64,000 nt of DNA. Origin: Streptococcus henryi DSM 19005. Its GTDB lineage: Bacteria > Bacillota > Bacilli > Lactobacillales > Streptococcaceae. Below, piece after piece: positions 54,713-63,749 of this stretch. The stretch lies in contig NZ_AQYA01000036.1 in assembly GCF_000376985.1 (NCBI RefSeq), positions 1-64,000 on the forward strand, given 5' to 3'. The position numbers were made by a program, and so were the translations under genes. Position 1 is the first letter of the stretch, and each line of letters starts with the position of its first letter. The notes under the pieces are model-generated. The model searched no databases and had not been told where the DNA came from. It saw only the letters and a program-made list of their open reading frames with translations.

Positions 54713-55573
54713 TTAGTTATTAATCAACTCTGTTCCAAACTGATCTTGCTTGATTTTCTTAGCTTTCATGAGTCCGCCAAGTGCTTTCTTGAATTGCCCC
54801 TTAGAAATACCAAAGGTTGCCTTGATATCTTCTGGTGATGATTTATCGTTGAGGGTTATGAAACCACCATTTGACTCTAGATAAGTCAGAATCATCTGAG
54901 CATCGTTTTCTAACATTTCAAATGAACGTGGTTTGAGTGATAGATTGAGGGTACGGTCAATTTCTCGGAAGCCAATAACACGAGCATTAACTACTTCGCC
55001 TAGACGAGGCTCCGCATAGCGTTCGCTTGGGTGAATGAAACCAAGCATATTATTTTCTGGTAGATAAACAAATGTTCCAGTCAATTTGAGGCGGTAGACA
55101 ATTGCTGGCCAAGTTTGGTTATGCATATTATCGTAAGCGGGACCTGCCATTTTTTGAAAAACTTCTGGTTCAGCTGGAAGCGCCCAAATACGATCTTTCT
55201 TATCAACATCAAGTTTGACGTACAGCTTGTCACCTTTTTTAGGCCACAATTCCTTCATTTCTGGAAGTACATCTAGGGAAACAACCACTTCCTTATCAGG
55301 CAAACCAGTATCAACAAAAACACCTAGATCGCGACGAACTTCTGTAACTGTCCCCCAACCATAGCTTGTTCGACTGGCAGTAATCTCTTTAGTGGTCAGG
55401 CGAGCTTTTTGACGCAAGTCAGTATAGGCAAAGCCCTTAACCATATCACCAACCTTATGTTGCCCTTCGGCTTTATCTAGTGTAAAAGTAATGCCATCTT
55501 TTTGGACAAAATAAGCTTTGTCATTTTCATCAGTCACTAAGGCGGTAATGACTGTTGCAAGTAAATTATTCAT
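54713..55573 (-). CDS. cvfB: CvfB-type S1 RNA-binding protein
   Basis: This 286-residue protein has tandem S1-like domains and a C-terminal winged helix. Typical stretches are TSYGWGTVTEVRRDLGVFVDTGLPDKEVVVSLDVLPE, LGEVVNARVIGFREIDRTLNLSLKPRSFEML and the C-terminal ILTYLESNGGFITLNDKSSPEDIKATFGISKGQFKKALGGLMK. CvfB binds RNA and affects virulence gene expression in staphylococci and RNA stability in pneumococcus. The ATG is preceded by a terminator-like hairpin ending about 17 bases upstream and by a structured leader candidate. Confidence 0.9.
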   Translation of the reverse strand: MNNLLATVITALVTDENDKAYFVQKDGITFTLDKAEGQHKVGDMVKGFAYTDLRQKARLTTKEITASRTSYGWGTVTEVRRDLGVFVDTGLPDKEVVVSLDVLPEMKELWPKKGDKLYVKLDVDKKDRIWALPAEPEVFQKMAGPAYDNMHNQTWPAIVYRLKLTGTFVYLPENNMLGFIHPSERYAEPRLGEVVNARVIGFREIDRTLNLSLKPRSFEMLENDAQMILTYLESNGGFITLNDKSSPEDIKATFGISKGQFKKALGGLMKAKKIKQDQFGTELINN

Positions 55574-55590
55574 ATTTTCTCTTTTCTTAT

Positions 55591-55622
55591 AAAAAGGGAG
55601 TGGACCTCCACCCCCTTTGTTT
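55591..55622 (-). terminator. Terminator-like hairpin just upstream of cvfB
   Basis: AAAGGGGGTGG and CCACTCCCTTT pair with one bulge; on the minus strand TTTTTAT follows. It would end transcripts from frr, or act as a conditional terminator for cvfB if the upstream RNA is a riboswitch. Confidence 0.7.
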
Positions 55623-55659
55623 TTTTGCTTGAATTAGATTTAGAATAGATTTATTTTTA

Positions 55660-55819
55660 GAACTTATCCTTAGGTGGTGAGGAACGCCAGCAAACCTTCG
55701 GCTTCATGGCTAATTACCGAGCCTAAGATTATGTTAATTCCCAAGCAGAAAAATAAAGTTTTCTGCTTTGCACCACGACGGAAAGTCCTGGAGCAGGCGA
55801 TTTGCAATCACCCATTATA
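55660..55819 (-). ncRNA. Candidate structured RNA between frr and cvfB (unidentified)
   Basis: A minus-strand -10 TATAAT (55819-55814) heads a stretch dense in complementary blocks. GGTGATT/AATCGCC and CCTG/CAGG form small hairpins. GTGGTGCAAA pairs with TTTGC..CACCAC and encloses GCAGAAAA/TTTTCTGC and a GGCT/AGCC element. The region is non-coding, GC-richer than its surroundings, and ends in the terminator before cvfB. It could be a cis-acting leader of cvfB or a stand-alone RNA such as a divergent 6S RNA. I do not recognise a known riboswitch consensus. Confidence 0.45.
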
Positions 55820-55872
55820 GAATCTTTTCATATATCTATATCGTCTTCAAGCTTGTTTAACCAGTATTCTAA

Positions 55873-56430
55873 TTATACTGTCAATAGTTCTTTTTCTTTT
55901 TCAGCTGTCATGCTGTCGATTTTCTTAACAGCATCGTCTGTTGCTTTTTGAATATCTTTTTCAAGAGTTTTCAATTCATCTTCAGTGATTTCTTTTGCTT
56001 TTTCTTGCTTTTTAGCTTCATCCATAGCATCACGACGAATGTTACGGATAGCGATTTTAGCATTTTCCCCAACTTTTTTCACTTCTTTAGCCAACTCTTT
56101 ACGAGTTTCCTCAGTTAGTGCTGGGATAACCAAACGGATAACAGAACCGTCATTGGCAGGGTTGATACCAAGATCTGATTCGTTGATAGCACGCTCGATA
56201 TCTTTGATTGATGATTTATCAAAAGGTGAAACCAAAAGAACACGAGCCTCTGGTACAGTGATTGATGCCAATTGATTAAGTGGTGTTGGGGCTCCGTAAT
56301 ATTCTACTTGGATGCGGTCCAAAAGACTAGCATTGGCACGACCTGCACGGATTGATGCGTATTCACGCGCCAATGAGTGGTGCGATTGGTCAAAACGTTC
56401 ATTTGCTTTTTCAATAATAGCGTTAGCCAT
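55873..56430 (-). CDS. frr: Ribosome recycling factor
   Basis: This 185-residue tRNA-mimic protein acts with EF-G to split ribosomes after termination. The family signature [40 protein letters not shown] is complete, and the N-terminal [37 protein letters not shown] matches. Length is exactly standard. It follows pyrH by 63 bases on the same strand and is probably co-transcribed. Confidence 0.97.
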   Translation of the reverse strand: MANAIIEKANERFDQSHHSLAREYASIRAGRANASLLDRIQVEYYGAPTPLNQLASITVPEARVLLVSPFDKSSIKDIERAINESDLGINPANDGSVIRLVIPALTEETRKELAKEVKKVGENAKIAIRNIRRDAMDEAKKQEKAKEITEDELKTLEKDIQKATDDAVKKIDSMTAEKEKELLTV

Positions 56431-56493
56431 AGGTGTTAGATTCTCCTCTATCTTTCTTAAGTTTTATTAGAAATAGCAGAGCTAAATATAGCT

Positions 56494-57225
56494 CTATGCT
56501 TGATCTGCTTTATTAGATACAGTTGTTCCGATATTTTCACCGAAAACAACACGTTTAATATTACCTTGTTCATTCATGTTGAAGACTACAAGATCAATAT
56601 CATTATCCATTGAAATCGTAGATGCAGTGGCATCCATGATTTTAAGACCACGCTTGATAACTTCTACGTGTGTCAATTCATCAAATTTGACAGCGTTGGC
56701 ATCCTTTTTAGGATCAGCATTATAAACACCGTCAACTCCATTTTTAGCCATCAAAATCGCATCAGCTTCAATTTCAGCTGCACGAAGGGCTGCAGTTGTA
56801 TCTGTTGAGAAGTATGGTGAACCGATACCTGCACCAAAAATAACGATACGCTCTTTCTCTAAGTGACGAAGAGCACGACCACGAATGTAAGGTTCTGCAA
56901 CATTTTGCATTGGAATAGCTGTTTGAACACGTGTATCAACACCGTATTGTTGTAAGCTATCAGCCATTACAAGAGCATTCATGACTGTTCCAAGCATTCC
57001 TGTATAGTCAGCTTGTACGCGATCCATACCAGCTTCTGCAGCAGGTTCACCACGCCATAAGTTACCACCACCGATAACAAGTGCGATTTGAACACCTGAA
57101 GCATGCACTTCAGCAATCTCCTTAGCAATTTTTTGAACTGTTGGAAGGTCAATACCTACACCTTTATCACCAGCCAAAGCTTCACCAGATAGTTTAATTA
57201 AAATACGTTGATATTTAGGTTTCAC
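56494..57225 (-). CDS. pyrH: UMP kinase
   Basis: This 243-residue amino-acid-kinase-fold enzyme makes UDP from UMP. Motifs are [16 protein letters not shown] at the start, [61 protein letters not shown] and [16 protein letters not shown]. It starts at a GTG at 57225, nine bases after AAGGAG. An extended -10 TGGTAAAAT lies upstream. Confidence 0.97.
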   Translation of the reverse strand: MKPKYQRILIKLSGEALAGDKGVGIDLPTVQKIAKEIAEVHASGVQIALVIGGGNLWRGEPAAEAGMDRVQADYTGMLGTVMNALVMADSLQQYGVDTRVQTAIPMQNVAEPYIRGRALRHLEKERIVIFGAGIGSPYFSTDTTAALRAAEIEADAILMAKNGVDGVYNADPKKDANAVKFDELTHVEVIKRGLKIMDATASTISMDNDIDLVVFNMNEQGNIKRVVFGENIGTTVSNKADQA

Positions 57226-57298
57226 GATGAATTACTCCTTTTTTAGTCCTTACTATTTTACCATAAAACGGTACATTTACCTAGTGGAATACACAGAA

Positions 57299-57327
57299 AA
57301 ATCCGCTCCCAAAAAGGAAACGGATTT
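57299..57327 (-). terminator. Terminator after rplA
   Basis: AAATCCG and CGGATTT pair around a loop; on the minus strand TTTTTC follows, 11-39 bases after the rplA stop codon. Confidence 0.75.
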
Positions 57328-57337
57328 CATCTACTTA

Positions 57338-58027
57338 TTAAAGTGAGCTTGGATCAACTTTGATACCAACACCTTGTGTAGTAGTGATAGATACGTTAGT
57401 CATGTAAGTACCTTTTGCTGTAGCAGGTTTAGCTTTAGCCATTACATCGTGGAAAGCTTTGAAGTTTTCAACGAGTTTGTCAGCGTCAAATGATACTTTA
57501 CCGATAAGAGCTTGAACGTTACCAGCTTTGTCAGCACGGTAAGTGATTTTACCACCTTTAGACTCTTCAACTGCTTTAGCAACATCCATAGTTACTGTAC
57601 CAGTTTTAGGGTTTGGCATAAGGTTACGAGGTCCAAGGACACGTCCAAGACGTCCAACGATAGCCATCATGTCTGGTGTTGCGATAACAACATCAAAGTC
57701 AAGCCATCCACCGTTGATTTTAGCAACGAGGTCATCTTCACCAACGAAGTCTGCACCAGCTGCTTTAGCTTCTTCAGCTTTAGCACCACGTGCGAAAACA
57801 AGAACGCGTTGAGTTTTACCTGTTCCGTTTGGCAATACCATTGCACCACGGATTTGTTGGTCAGCTTTACGAACGTCAATGTTCAAGTTGTATGCAACTT
57901 CTACAGATGCATCGAATTTTGCGAAGTTAGTTTCTTTTGCAAGCGCTACAGCTTCTTCAACACTGTATGCTTTTGTGCGGTCGATTTTTTCAAGCGCAGC
58001 ACGCATTTGTTTGCTTTTTTTAGCCAT
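57338..58027 (-). CDS. rplA: 50S ribosomal protein L1
   Basis: This 229-residue L1 stalk protein includes [31 protein letters not shown] and [24 protein letters not shown], complete family signatures. L1 binds 23S rRNA and represses its own mRNA. It follows rplK by 99 bases. Long antiparallel frames opposite this gene (for example 57512-58126) arise from codon bias. Confidence 0.98.
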   Translation of the reverse strand: MAKKSKQMRAALEKIDRTKAYSVEEAVALAKETNFAKFDASVEVAYNLNIDVRKADQQIRGAMVLPNGTGKTQRVLVFARGAKAEEAKAAGADFVGEDDLVAKINGGWLDFDVVIATPDMMAIVGRLGRVLGPRNLMPNPKTGTVTMDVAKAVEESKGGKITYRADKAGNVQALIGKVSFDADKLVENFKAFHDVMAKAKPATAKGTYMTNVSITTTQGVGIKVDPSSL

Positions 58028-58126
58028 GTTATTTTTCTCCTTGTAGTGTGGTCATATCGATTTGATTTAAAATCTCCCACGTCACTCATCAAAGATGAGG
58101 TCATGCGGGTCTTGGGTTGTTATTGA

Positions 58127-58552
58127 TTAGTCAACAACAGTGAATCCCATAGAACGAGCAGTACCTTCGATCATACGCATTGCAGACTCAACGTTTGCAG
58201 CGTTCAAATCTGGCATTTTAGTTTCAGCAATTTCTTGTACTTGCGCACGTGTAACTGTTGCAACTTTAGCAGTGTTAGGTGTGCCTGATCCTTTTTCAAC
58301 ACCTGCAGCTTTTTTCAAAAGAACAGCAGCTGGTGGTGTTTTAGTAACGAAATCAAATGATTTGTCTTCATACACAGAGATAACAACTGGGATGATCATA
58401 CCAGCTTGGTCAGCTGTACGAGCGTTAAATTCTTTAGTGAATCCCATGATGTTGATTCCTGCTTGACCAAGAGCTGGTCCGACTGGTGGAGCTGGAGTAG
58501 CTTTACCGGCAGGAATTTGAAGTTTAACGACTTTTTCGACTTTTTTAGCCAT
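58127..58552 (-). CDS. rplK: 50S ribosomal protein L11
   Basis: This 141-residue protein of the GTPase-associated centre has [54 protein letters not shown] at the N-terminus and [16 protein letters not shown] at the C-terminus, both invariant for L11. AGGAGG lies upstream. First gene of the rplK-rplA operon. Confidence 0.98.
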   Translation of the reverse strand: MAKKVEKVVKLQIPAGKATPAPPVGPALGQAGINIMGFTKEFNARTADQAGMIIPVVISVYEDKSFDFVTKTPPAAVLLKKAAGVEKGSGTPNTAKVATVTRAQVQEIAETKMPDLNAANVESAMRMIEGTARSMGFTVVD

Positions 58553-58570
58553 GATATAAAATCCTCCTGT

Positions 58571-58609
58571 TGTGGTTTTTGCGGTAATTAGAGATTTTTA
58601 CCTCCCACA
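58571..58609 (-). promoter_or_regulatory. Candidate L1-binding hairpin in the rplK leader
   Basis: On the minus strand TGTGG/CCACA and GGTAA/TTACC stack with an asymmetric internal loop. The position in the rplKA leader and the shape suit a mimic of the L1 site on 23S rRNA. The call is by shape and context only. Confidence 0.35.
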
Positions 58610-58634
58610 GGCATGCTTAATAGCATACTTGAAT

Positions 58635-58662
58635 ATTATACCTTATTTCAGAGAGAAAGCAA
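58635..58662 (-). promoter_or_regulatory. Promoter of rplK-rplA
   Basis: Leftward: TTGCTT at 58662-58657, a 16-base spacer and TATAAT at 58640-58635. Confidence 0.65.
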
Positions 58663-58689
58663 GTATTTTATATCTTTTTTGATAAAAAG

Positions 58690-58718
58690 TTGCCAACAGC
58701 GCTATTTCAGTATAAAAT
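58690..58718 (+). promoter_or_regulatory. Promoter of the DUF3397 gene, placed for a leaderless mRNA
   Basis: TTGCCA (58690-58695), a 17-base spacer and TAAAAT (58713-58718), then six bases (AGTGCT) and the ATG. No ribosome site precedes the ATG. Confidence 0.55.
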
Positions 58719-58724
58719 AGTGCT

Positions 58725-59075
58725 ATGGAAATGTATAAATTTATTGCTGCAGCTTTTGTAGTGCTCACTCCCGTTTTTGCATATATTCTTATTAATACTT
58801 TTAAATTATGGCGTTTTGGATGGAAATTTCCTGACTTGGCTCTTCCCTTATTTGCTATTGAGATTGTAATTGTTTCAGGTAAATTTTTCACTCATAATTT
58901 TTTACCATACTACCTCATTGCGATGTCCACACTCTCTATCGTAATTACTTCATTTTTATTACGAAAAAACAGCCGCTTTTCTTATAAGAGATTTGGTAAA
59001 TTGTTCTGGCGGTCTGGCTTTATCTTAACCTTTGTTTTCTACTTAATCCTTCTTGCTCTCGTGATGATAGCTTAA
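58725..59075 (+). CDS. DUF3397 family membrane protein
   Basis: This 116-residue protein has four membrane helices (FIAAAFVVLTPVFAYILI, FPDLALPLFAIEIVIVSG, LPYYLIAMSTLSIVITSFLL, SGFILTFVFYLILLALVMIA), matching DUF3397. Function is unknown. The ATG lies six bases after the -10 box without a ribosome site. It converges on ftsK, sharing a terminator. Confidence 0.78.
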   Translation: MEMYKFIAAAFVVLTPVFAYILINTFKLWRFGWKFPDLALPLFAIEIVIVSGKFFTHNFLPYYLIAMSTLSIVITSFLLRKNSRFSYKRFGKLFWRSGFILTFVFYLILLALVMIA

Positions 59076-59104
59076 AAGTTGTTTTTGATCTCTATATAAA
59101 AATA

Positions 59105-59142
59105 AATAACCTGAGATATTTTATTGGAAATCTCAGGTTATT
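59105..59142. terminator. Bidirectional terminator between DUF3397 and ftsK genes
   Basis: AATAACCTGAGAT (59105-59117) pairs perfectly with ATCTCAGGTTATT (59130-59142), with A-rich and T-rich flanks serving both converging genes. Confidence 0.85.
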
Positions 59143-59144
59143 TT

Positions 59145-61556
59145 TTATGCTTGATTTGTCATCAACACTTTTCTAGGTTTTGTTCCTTCTGCTGGTCCAA
59201 TCACACCAGCTTCTTCTAATTCTTCCATGAGGCGGGTGGCCCTATTGAAACCAACTGACAGACGTCGTTGTAACATTGAGGCACTTGCTTTTTGCGTTTC
59301 AAGTACCAAAGCTTTAGCTTCCTCAAATAACGGATCTCCCTCAGAAGCTCCGCCATTTCCGCCCGAGCTTGAGAAGTCTGCCTCTGACACCTCACCAGGA
59401 TCAAAGCTTTCATCGTAATCTGATTCAGCTTGGTCTTTGATAAAGCTTACAATGCGTTCGACATCATCATCAGAAATGAATGAACCTTGAAGGCGGACAG
59501 GGTGATTTTCATCAATGGGCTTGAACAGCATGTCCCCTCGACCAAGGAGTTTTTCAGCTCCGTTTTCATCCAAAATTGTTCGACTATCGGTACCTGATGA
59601 GACAGCAAAAGCTACTCGGGATGGGACATTTGCCTTGATAAGTCCACTGATAACATCAACTGATGGGCGCTGTGTTGCAAGGATCATATGAATTCCTGCT
59701 GCACGCGCTTTTTGTCCGAGACGAATAATGGCATCTTCCACTTCCTTGCTAGCAACCATCATAAGGTCAGCCAATTCATCAACAATAACAACGATAAGAG
59801 GCAGTGGAATTTGTTTCTCTTGCGAAGTGGTATTCCATTCTTCAACTTTTGCATTATACCCAGCAATGTTTCGAACACCAACTTTACTAAAGAGCTCGTA
59901 ACGATTTTCCATCTCATCAACCACTTTTTGCAGTGCTTTTGCGGCCTTACGTGGATTAGTCACAACTGGAATCAGCAAATGTGGTATATCATTATAAACT
60001 GAAAGTTCAACCATTTTAGGGTCAATCATCATAAATTTGACCTGATCTGGACGTGCCTTCATTAGAATACTTGAGATAATACCATTGACAGCAACTGACT
60101 TACCGGAACCAGTTGAACCAGCAACTAATAAGTGTGGCATGCGGGCAAGGTCAAAGCTTCGTGCACTGCCATTAACTGCTTTACCCAAAGGAACTTCGAG
60201 AAGTTTTTCTGAATCTGTATTGGACTGCTCCCAAAGTTCACGGAAAGAAACTGTTGCAATCTCTGAATTAGGTACTTCAATACCAACCAAAGATTTTCCT
60301 GGAATCGGTGCTTCAATTCGAACATCCTTTGCAGCTAGAGCAAGGGCCAAATCATCCGCAAGATTAGAAATACGATTAACCCTAACACCGACAGCTGGCT
60401 TAATCTCATACTTGGTCACAGATGGTCCTATTTCTGCCCTCTCTACCTTAACATCAATACCAAAACTCTTAAAGGTATCTTCCAAAACCTTGATATTTCT
60501 ACGAACAAGATTTTTTTCTTTAGACTGATTTTTTGGCTTATCTGGCGCAAATAAATCTATGGATGGTAATTTGTAAAGGAGATTAGCTTTTGGTGTGAAG
60601 TCAACCGTAACCGTATCATCTTCATCGTCTAAATCATATTCTTCTTCAAAATGATTATCTGTGGACTGATTATCCTCAAATAAGGTTGCTTCATCTAAAT
60701 TATTGAGAAAATCTTCATCATCACTTTCGCCTGAATGATAAGAAATAATTTCTGGTTCTTCAGGCAGTTCACTTGTTTGAATAATGGTTTCTTCAGGTAG
60801 CTCAGCTATTTCATCAAAAATTTCACCTGTTTCTGGATCAAATGTCATTGATGCAAGACGCTCTTCTTCTTCCTTAGCTTCCAATTCAAGTCGAGCTTTT
60901 TCTGCCGCTGCTTTCTTTTCTTCTCGCTTAAGGAATCTCTGTTGCTTTTTAATTTCATGATGCTCTGCCATTTTCGCACTAAGGCTCTTAAAAAATCCTG
61001 TAACATCATAAACATCCCACGAACTCATCAAAAAGAGACCAAGTACTAGAAAAAGACCACCAATCATGAATGATCCAGGATTTGAGAAGAGAAAGGCGAT
61101 TGGTTTATAAAGCAGTGCACCAATCATTCCGCCACCAACGAAATTTTTTACTTTGAAAGCTACTAGATCATCAAAAACAAGTCTTGCTGTTGTGGTAAAG
61201 ACTTCCTTTTCTCGATAAGCTGACATAGAGAATAGGTAAGCATGCCATCCAATCATTAAGCCAATAAGCGTAATAACAAATCCACCCACTAGCCCTTCTT
61301 GTTTATGCAGCCATTTAAATCCAAAAATGTAAATAAATACTGCAAACATAAGGAAATATGCCAGACTCCCCACTGCAAATCGGATAACATTGTAGGCAGT
61401 TACTCCAAAAATTCCCAATCGAATAATTGCGAAAAAGAAGACCACTGCTGTTATGACTGCTAGAATCAATCGACGCAATGCCTTTTGTTTTTCAATTTCT
61501 GCTTTTGTTGGACGTCTCGTTGTTCGTCCTTTTTTTGTTTTCTTAGATTTTGCCAT
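59145..61556 (-). CDS. ftsK: DNA translocase FtsK/SpoIIIE
   Basis: The protein has 803 residues from the ATG at 61556; an ATG eight codons upstream lies beyond the -10 box. It has membrane helices in the first 190 residues, an acidic linker to about 330, then the motor domain with Walker [18 protein letters not shown], Walker [16 protein letters not shown] and the conserved [33 protein letters not shown]-terminal winged helix (gamma domain, [28 protein letters not shown]) reads polarity sequences. It pumps chromosomal DNA through the division septum. The start has TATAAT ending six bases upstream and no ribosome site. Confidence 0.95.
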   Translation of the reverse strand: MAKSKKTKKGRTTRRPTKAEIEKQKALRRLILAVITAVVFFFAIIRLGIFGVTAYNVIRFAVGSLAYFLMFAVFIYIFGFKWLHKQEGLVGGFVITLIGLMIGWHAYLFSMSAYREKEVFTTTARLVFDDLVAFKVKNFVGGGMIGALLYKPIAFLFSNPGSFMIGGLFLVLGLFLMSSWDVYDVTGFFKSLSAKMAEHHEIKKQQRFLKREEKKAAAEKARLELEAKEEEERLASMTFDPETGEIFDEIAELPEETIIQTSELPEEPEIISYHSGESDDEDFLNNLDEATLFEDNQSTDNHFEEEYDLDDEDDTVTVDFTPKANLLYKLPSIDLFAPDKPKNQSKEKNLVRRNIKVLEDTFKSFGIDVKVERAEIGPSVTKYEIKPAVGVRVNRISNLADDLALALAAKDVRIEAPIPGKSLVGIEVPNSEIATVSFRELWEQSNTDSEKLLEVPLGKAVNGSARSFDLARMPHLLVAGSTGSGKSVAVNGIISSILMKARPDQVKFMMIDPKMVELSVYNDIPHLLIPVVTNPRKAAKALQKVVDEMENRYELFSKVGVRNIAGYNAKVEEWNTTSQEKQIPLPLIVVIVDELADLMMVASKEVEDAIIRLGQKARAAGIHMILATQRPSVDVISGLIKANVPSRVAFAVSSGTDSRTILDENGAEKLLGRGDMLFKPIDENHPVRLQGSFISDDDVERIVSFIKDQAESDYDESFDPGEVSEADFSSSGGNGGASEGDPLFEEAKALVLETQKASASMLQRRLSVGFNRATRLMEELEEAGVIGPAEGTKPRKVLMTNQA

Positions 61557-61562
61557 AAGAAC

Positions 61563-61568
61563 ATTATA
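61563..61568 (-). promoter_or_regulatory. Extended -10 of ftsK, placed for a leaderless mRNA
   Basis: On the minus strand TG-C-TATAAT is followed by GTTCTT and the ATG, the same geometry as the gtrA-like gene and the DUF1146 gene. No good -35 is seen. Confidence 0.6.
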
Positions 61569-61756
61569 GCATTTTTTCAATATTGCGGAAATGTTTACAG
61601 CTTTTGGTTTTGTATGAAATTATTCTCCCTAATACATCGCTCAATATGATTGATTCAATAGGAATTGAGTGGAACTCTTAAAATACAGTTCATCAATACC
61701 ACTTGAACACTTTTATGGTAAAATGAAGTGAATATTGATTAAGGAGTTCTCATCTC

Positions 61757-62566
61757 ATGAAAAAATTTTTTTACATTGGTTTAGCAAGTTTGAGTCTCAT
61801 GACACTAGCTGGTTGCGAGAGTATCGATCGTGCCATCAAAGGGGACGATTATGTAGCATCTAGTCAGGCTGCTAGTCAAAGCCAAGCTGCATCAGAAGCC
61901 TATCAAAAGGAAGTCAAAGCGGCCCTAAAAGCTGATGCTTCTCAATTCCCTCAATTAAGCACAAGTGTTGCTGAAGATGAGGCACAAGTTGTCATGCATA
62001 CTACCAAGGGTGACATCACTATTAAACTTTTCCCTGAATTAGCACCATTAGCTGTTGAAAACTTTTTAACTCATGCAAAAGAGGGATATTATGATAATGT
62101 CACTTTCCATCGAGTGATTTCAGAATTTATGATCCAATCTGGAGATCCAAATGGTGATGGTACTGGTGGTAATTCAATTTGGTATGAAAAGGATTCTAGC
62201 ATTGATTCTGGTCTTGGATTCAAAAATGAAATCTCACCCTACTTGTATAACATCAGAGGTTCTCTAGCAATGGCAAATGCAGGTGCTGATACTAATGGTA
62301 GTCAATTCTATATTAACCAGAACACTAGCGACCAATCAGCCTCATTATCTAAAGACACAACACCTCAATCCATTATTAATGCCTACAAAAATGGTGGAAA
62401 TCCCAGCCTAGACGGTGGATATACTGTTTTTGGACAAGTTATTGATGGAATGGATGTTGTTGACAGTATTGCTTCTGAAGAAGTAGATAGCTCTGATAAA
62501 CCATTAACAACAATTAGTATTACAGGAATTGATATTGTCAAAGACTACGACTTCTCAGATAAATAA
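61757..62566 (+). CDS. Cyclophilin-type peptidyl-prolyl isomerase lipoprotein
   Basis: This 269-residue lipoprotein has the signal FFYIGLASLSLMTLAGCES with lipobox LAGC, then an Ala/Ser/Gln linker. The cyclophilin domain starts near residue 75: VTFHRVISEFMIQSGDPNGDGTGG, ISPYLYNIRGSLAMANAGADTNGSQFYIN and VFGQVIDGMDVVDSI. Active-site Arg, Phe, Gln and the SLAMAN block are present. It probably assists folding of secreted proteins outside the membrane. AAGGAG precedes the ATG, and an extended -10 (TGGTAAAAT) lies near 61715. Confidence 0.93.
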   Translation: MKKFFYIGLASLSLMTLAGCESIDRAIKGDDYVASSQAASQSQAASEAYQKEVKAALKADASQFPQLSTSVAEDEAQVVMHTTKGDITIKLFPELAPLAVENFLTHAKEGYYDNVTFHRVISEFMIQSGDPNGDGTGGNSIWYEKDSSIDSGLGFKNEISPYLYNIRGSLAMANAGADTNGSQFYINQNTSDQSASLSKDTTPQSIINAYKNGGNPSLDGGYTVFGQVIDGMDVVDSIASEEVDSSDKPLTTISITGIDIVKDYDFSDK

Positions 62567-62581
62567 CAACCCACAAAGAAA

Positions 62582-62631
62582 GGACTAATCAGAGGTTCAA
62601 CAAGAACATCTGATTAGCCCTTTTTATTTTT
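62582..62631. terminator. Bidirectional terminator between the cyclophilin gene and mtnN
   Basis: CTAATCAGA and TCTGATTAG pair around a loop of about 16 bases, followed by a T-run (plus strand) and a weaker T-rich stretch on the minus strand. Confidence 0.75.
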
Positions 62632-62640
62632 CAATGTTAA

Positions 62641-63333
62641 TTAAGACAATTCTTCTAAGAATGCCATGAGAATTTGAGCCGATTTTTTCCCGGCTTCAAT
62701 AATAAATTCATCAAAAGTAATATTAGCATCATGTGCCGCTGTATCACTCATAGCACGTACTACAACAAAAGGTTTTCCCACGCTGTGTGCTGCTTGAGCA
62801 ATAGCTGCGCCTTCCATCTCAACAGCTAGCGTCTGAGGGAAATGTCCCTTGATAGCATCAATTTTATCCTGACCAGCGATGAATGAATCACTTGTTGTAA
62901 TAAGACCAATCTTACTTGCTACCTTGGCTTGCGCTAGCACTTTTTCAAAAGTCTTAACAAAACGAGAATCAGATTCAAAATAAAGTGGCTGCATGGACAT
63001 TTGACCGTACTCGTAACCAAAGGCAGTTAAATCTACATCATGGTAAGCCAACTTATCAGCAACAACAACATCTCCAATATTTAGCCCTTCTGACACGGCA
63101 CCAGCAGAACCTGTATTAATAAGGGCATCTACAGCAAAATGATCCAAAAGAACAGCTACAGACATTGCTGACATAACCTTACCGACACCTGATTGAACCA
63201 GTACAACATCATGTTTTCCAAGCTGGCCAGTGTAGTAAGTATTTGTCAGAACTTGATGTTCTTCCTTATTTTTCAAGTTATCTACAAGTAGCTTTAACTC
63301 CTGCTCCATAGCTGCTATTATACCAATTTTCAT
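62641..63333 (-). CDS. mtnN: 5'-methylthioadenosine/S-adenosylhomocysteine nucleosidase
   Basis: The enzyme has 230 residues from the second of two neighbouring in-frame ATGs (63333; the other is 63339); neither has a close ribosome site. It splits MTA and SAH, recycling methyl-cycle products and providing the S-ribosylhomocysteine used for autoinducer-2. Motifs are KIGIIAAMEQELKLL (catalytic Glu12), VLVQSGVGKVMSAM, NTGSAGAV, AVEMEGAAIAQAA and VRAMSDTAAHDA (catalytic Asp). Length is normal. AAAGGAAAAGG lies about 35 bases upstream, separated by a small hairpin (GGACTG/CAGTCC). Confidence 0.95.
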   Translation of the reverse strand: MKIGIIAAMEQELKLLVDNLKNKEEHQVLTNTYYTGQLGKHDVVLVQSGVGKVMSAMSVAVLLDHFAVDALINTGSAGAVSEGLNIGDVVVADKLAYHDVDLTAFGYEYGQMSMQPLYFESDSRFVKTFEKVLAQAKVASKIGLITTSDSFIAGQDKIDAIKGHFPQTLAVEMEGAAIAQAAHSVGKPFVVVRAMSDTAAHDANITFDEFIIEAGKKSAQILMAFLEELS

Positions 63334-63422
63334 TATCATAAATCTAGGACTGCAGAAATTTGACAGTCCCTTTTCCTTTCAAATTTAGTTACTTTCTAAT
63401 AATAAGTGTGTTGAAATATCTT

Positions 63423-63749
63423 TTAGAGATTAAAAACAGCCCAGAAAAGCAAAATAACCAGAATAATAACAATAATCAAGATTTTATTTAATTTTTGTTG
63501 GAATTCACTGCGTTTGGCATTTTCTATGCGGCGGCTTTTATAAACTTGCTGTGTTTTTTTCCGTGAGGCTTTATCCTCTTTCCTAAATGCCCCTTCAGAT
63601 TGTTTTTGAAATTCATCACCACTGTAAGTAGCATTGTCAGTATTAATAATTTTTGTCTCTTCAGCGTCCAGCAAAGGTTCACTATCGTAGATGATGTCAC
63701 CACGGTTAGCACGTTCGATTATCTCGTCTGTTAAAAGTGGTTTTCCCAT
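63423..63749 (-). CDS. macP: MacP-type cell wall synthase accessory phosphoprotein
   Basis: This 108-residue protein has a charged cytosolic N-terminus and one C-terminal helix (ILIIVIILVILLFWAVFNL). It starts MGKPLLTDEIIERANRGD, as in pneumococcal MacP, the substrate of the Ser/Thr kinase StkP that activates the class A penicillin-binding protein PBP2a. The threonine in INTDNATYSGDE is a possible phosphosite (inference). The ATG follows the NUDIX gene stop without a gap; GGAGG lies upstream. Confidence 0.85.
   Translation of the reverse strand: MGKPLLTDEIIERANRGDIIYDSEPLLDAEETKIINTDNATYSGDEFQKQSEGAFRKEDKASRKKTQQVYKSRRIENAKRSEFQQKLNKILIIVIILVILLFWAVFNL

Noticed and set aside
55660..55819. 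RNase P RNA (because of a GGAAAGTCC string on the plus strand)
   Set aside because: The rest of the conserved P RNA core is absent and the region is too short; the string alone is not evidence.
57512..58126. 204-codon plus-strand frame opposite rplA
   Set aside because: It mirrors a highly expressed ribosomal protein gene whose codon bias keeps the opposite strand open; no ribosome site or family match.
60085..60528. 147-codon plus-strand frame opposite ftsK
   Set aside because: Antisense shadow of the conserved ftsK motor domain.
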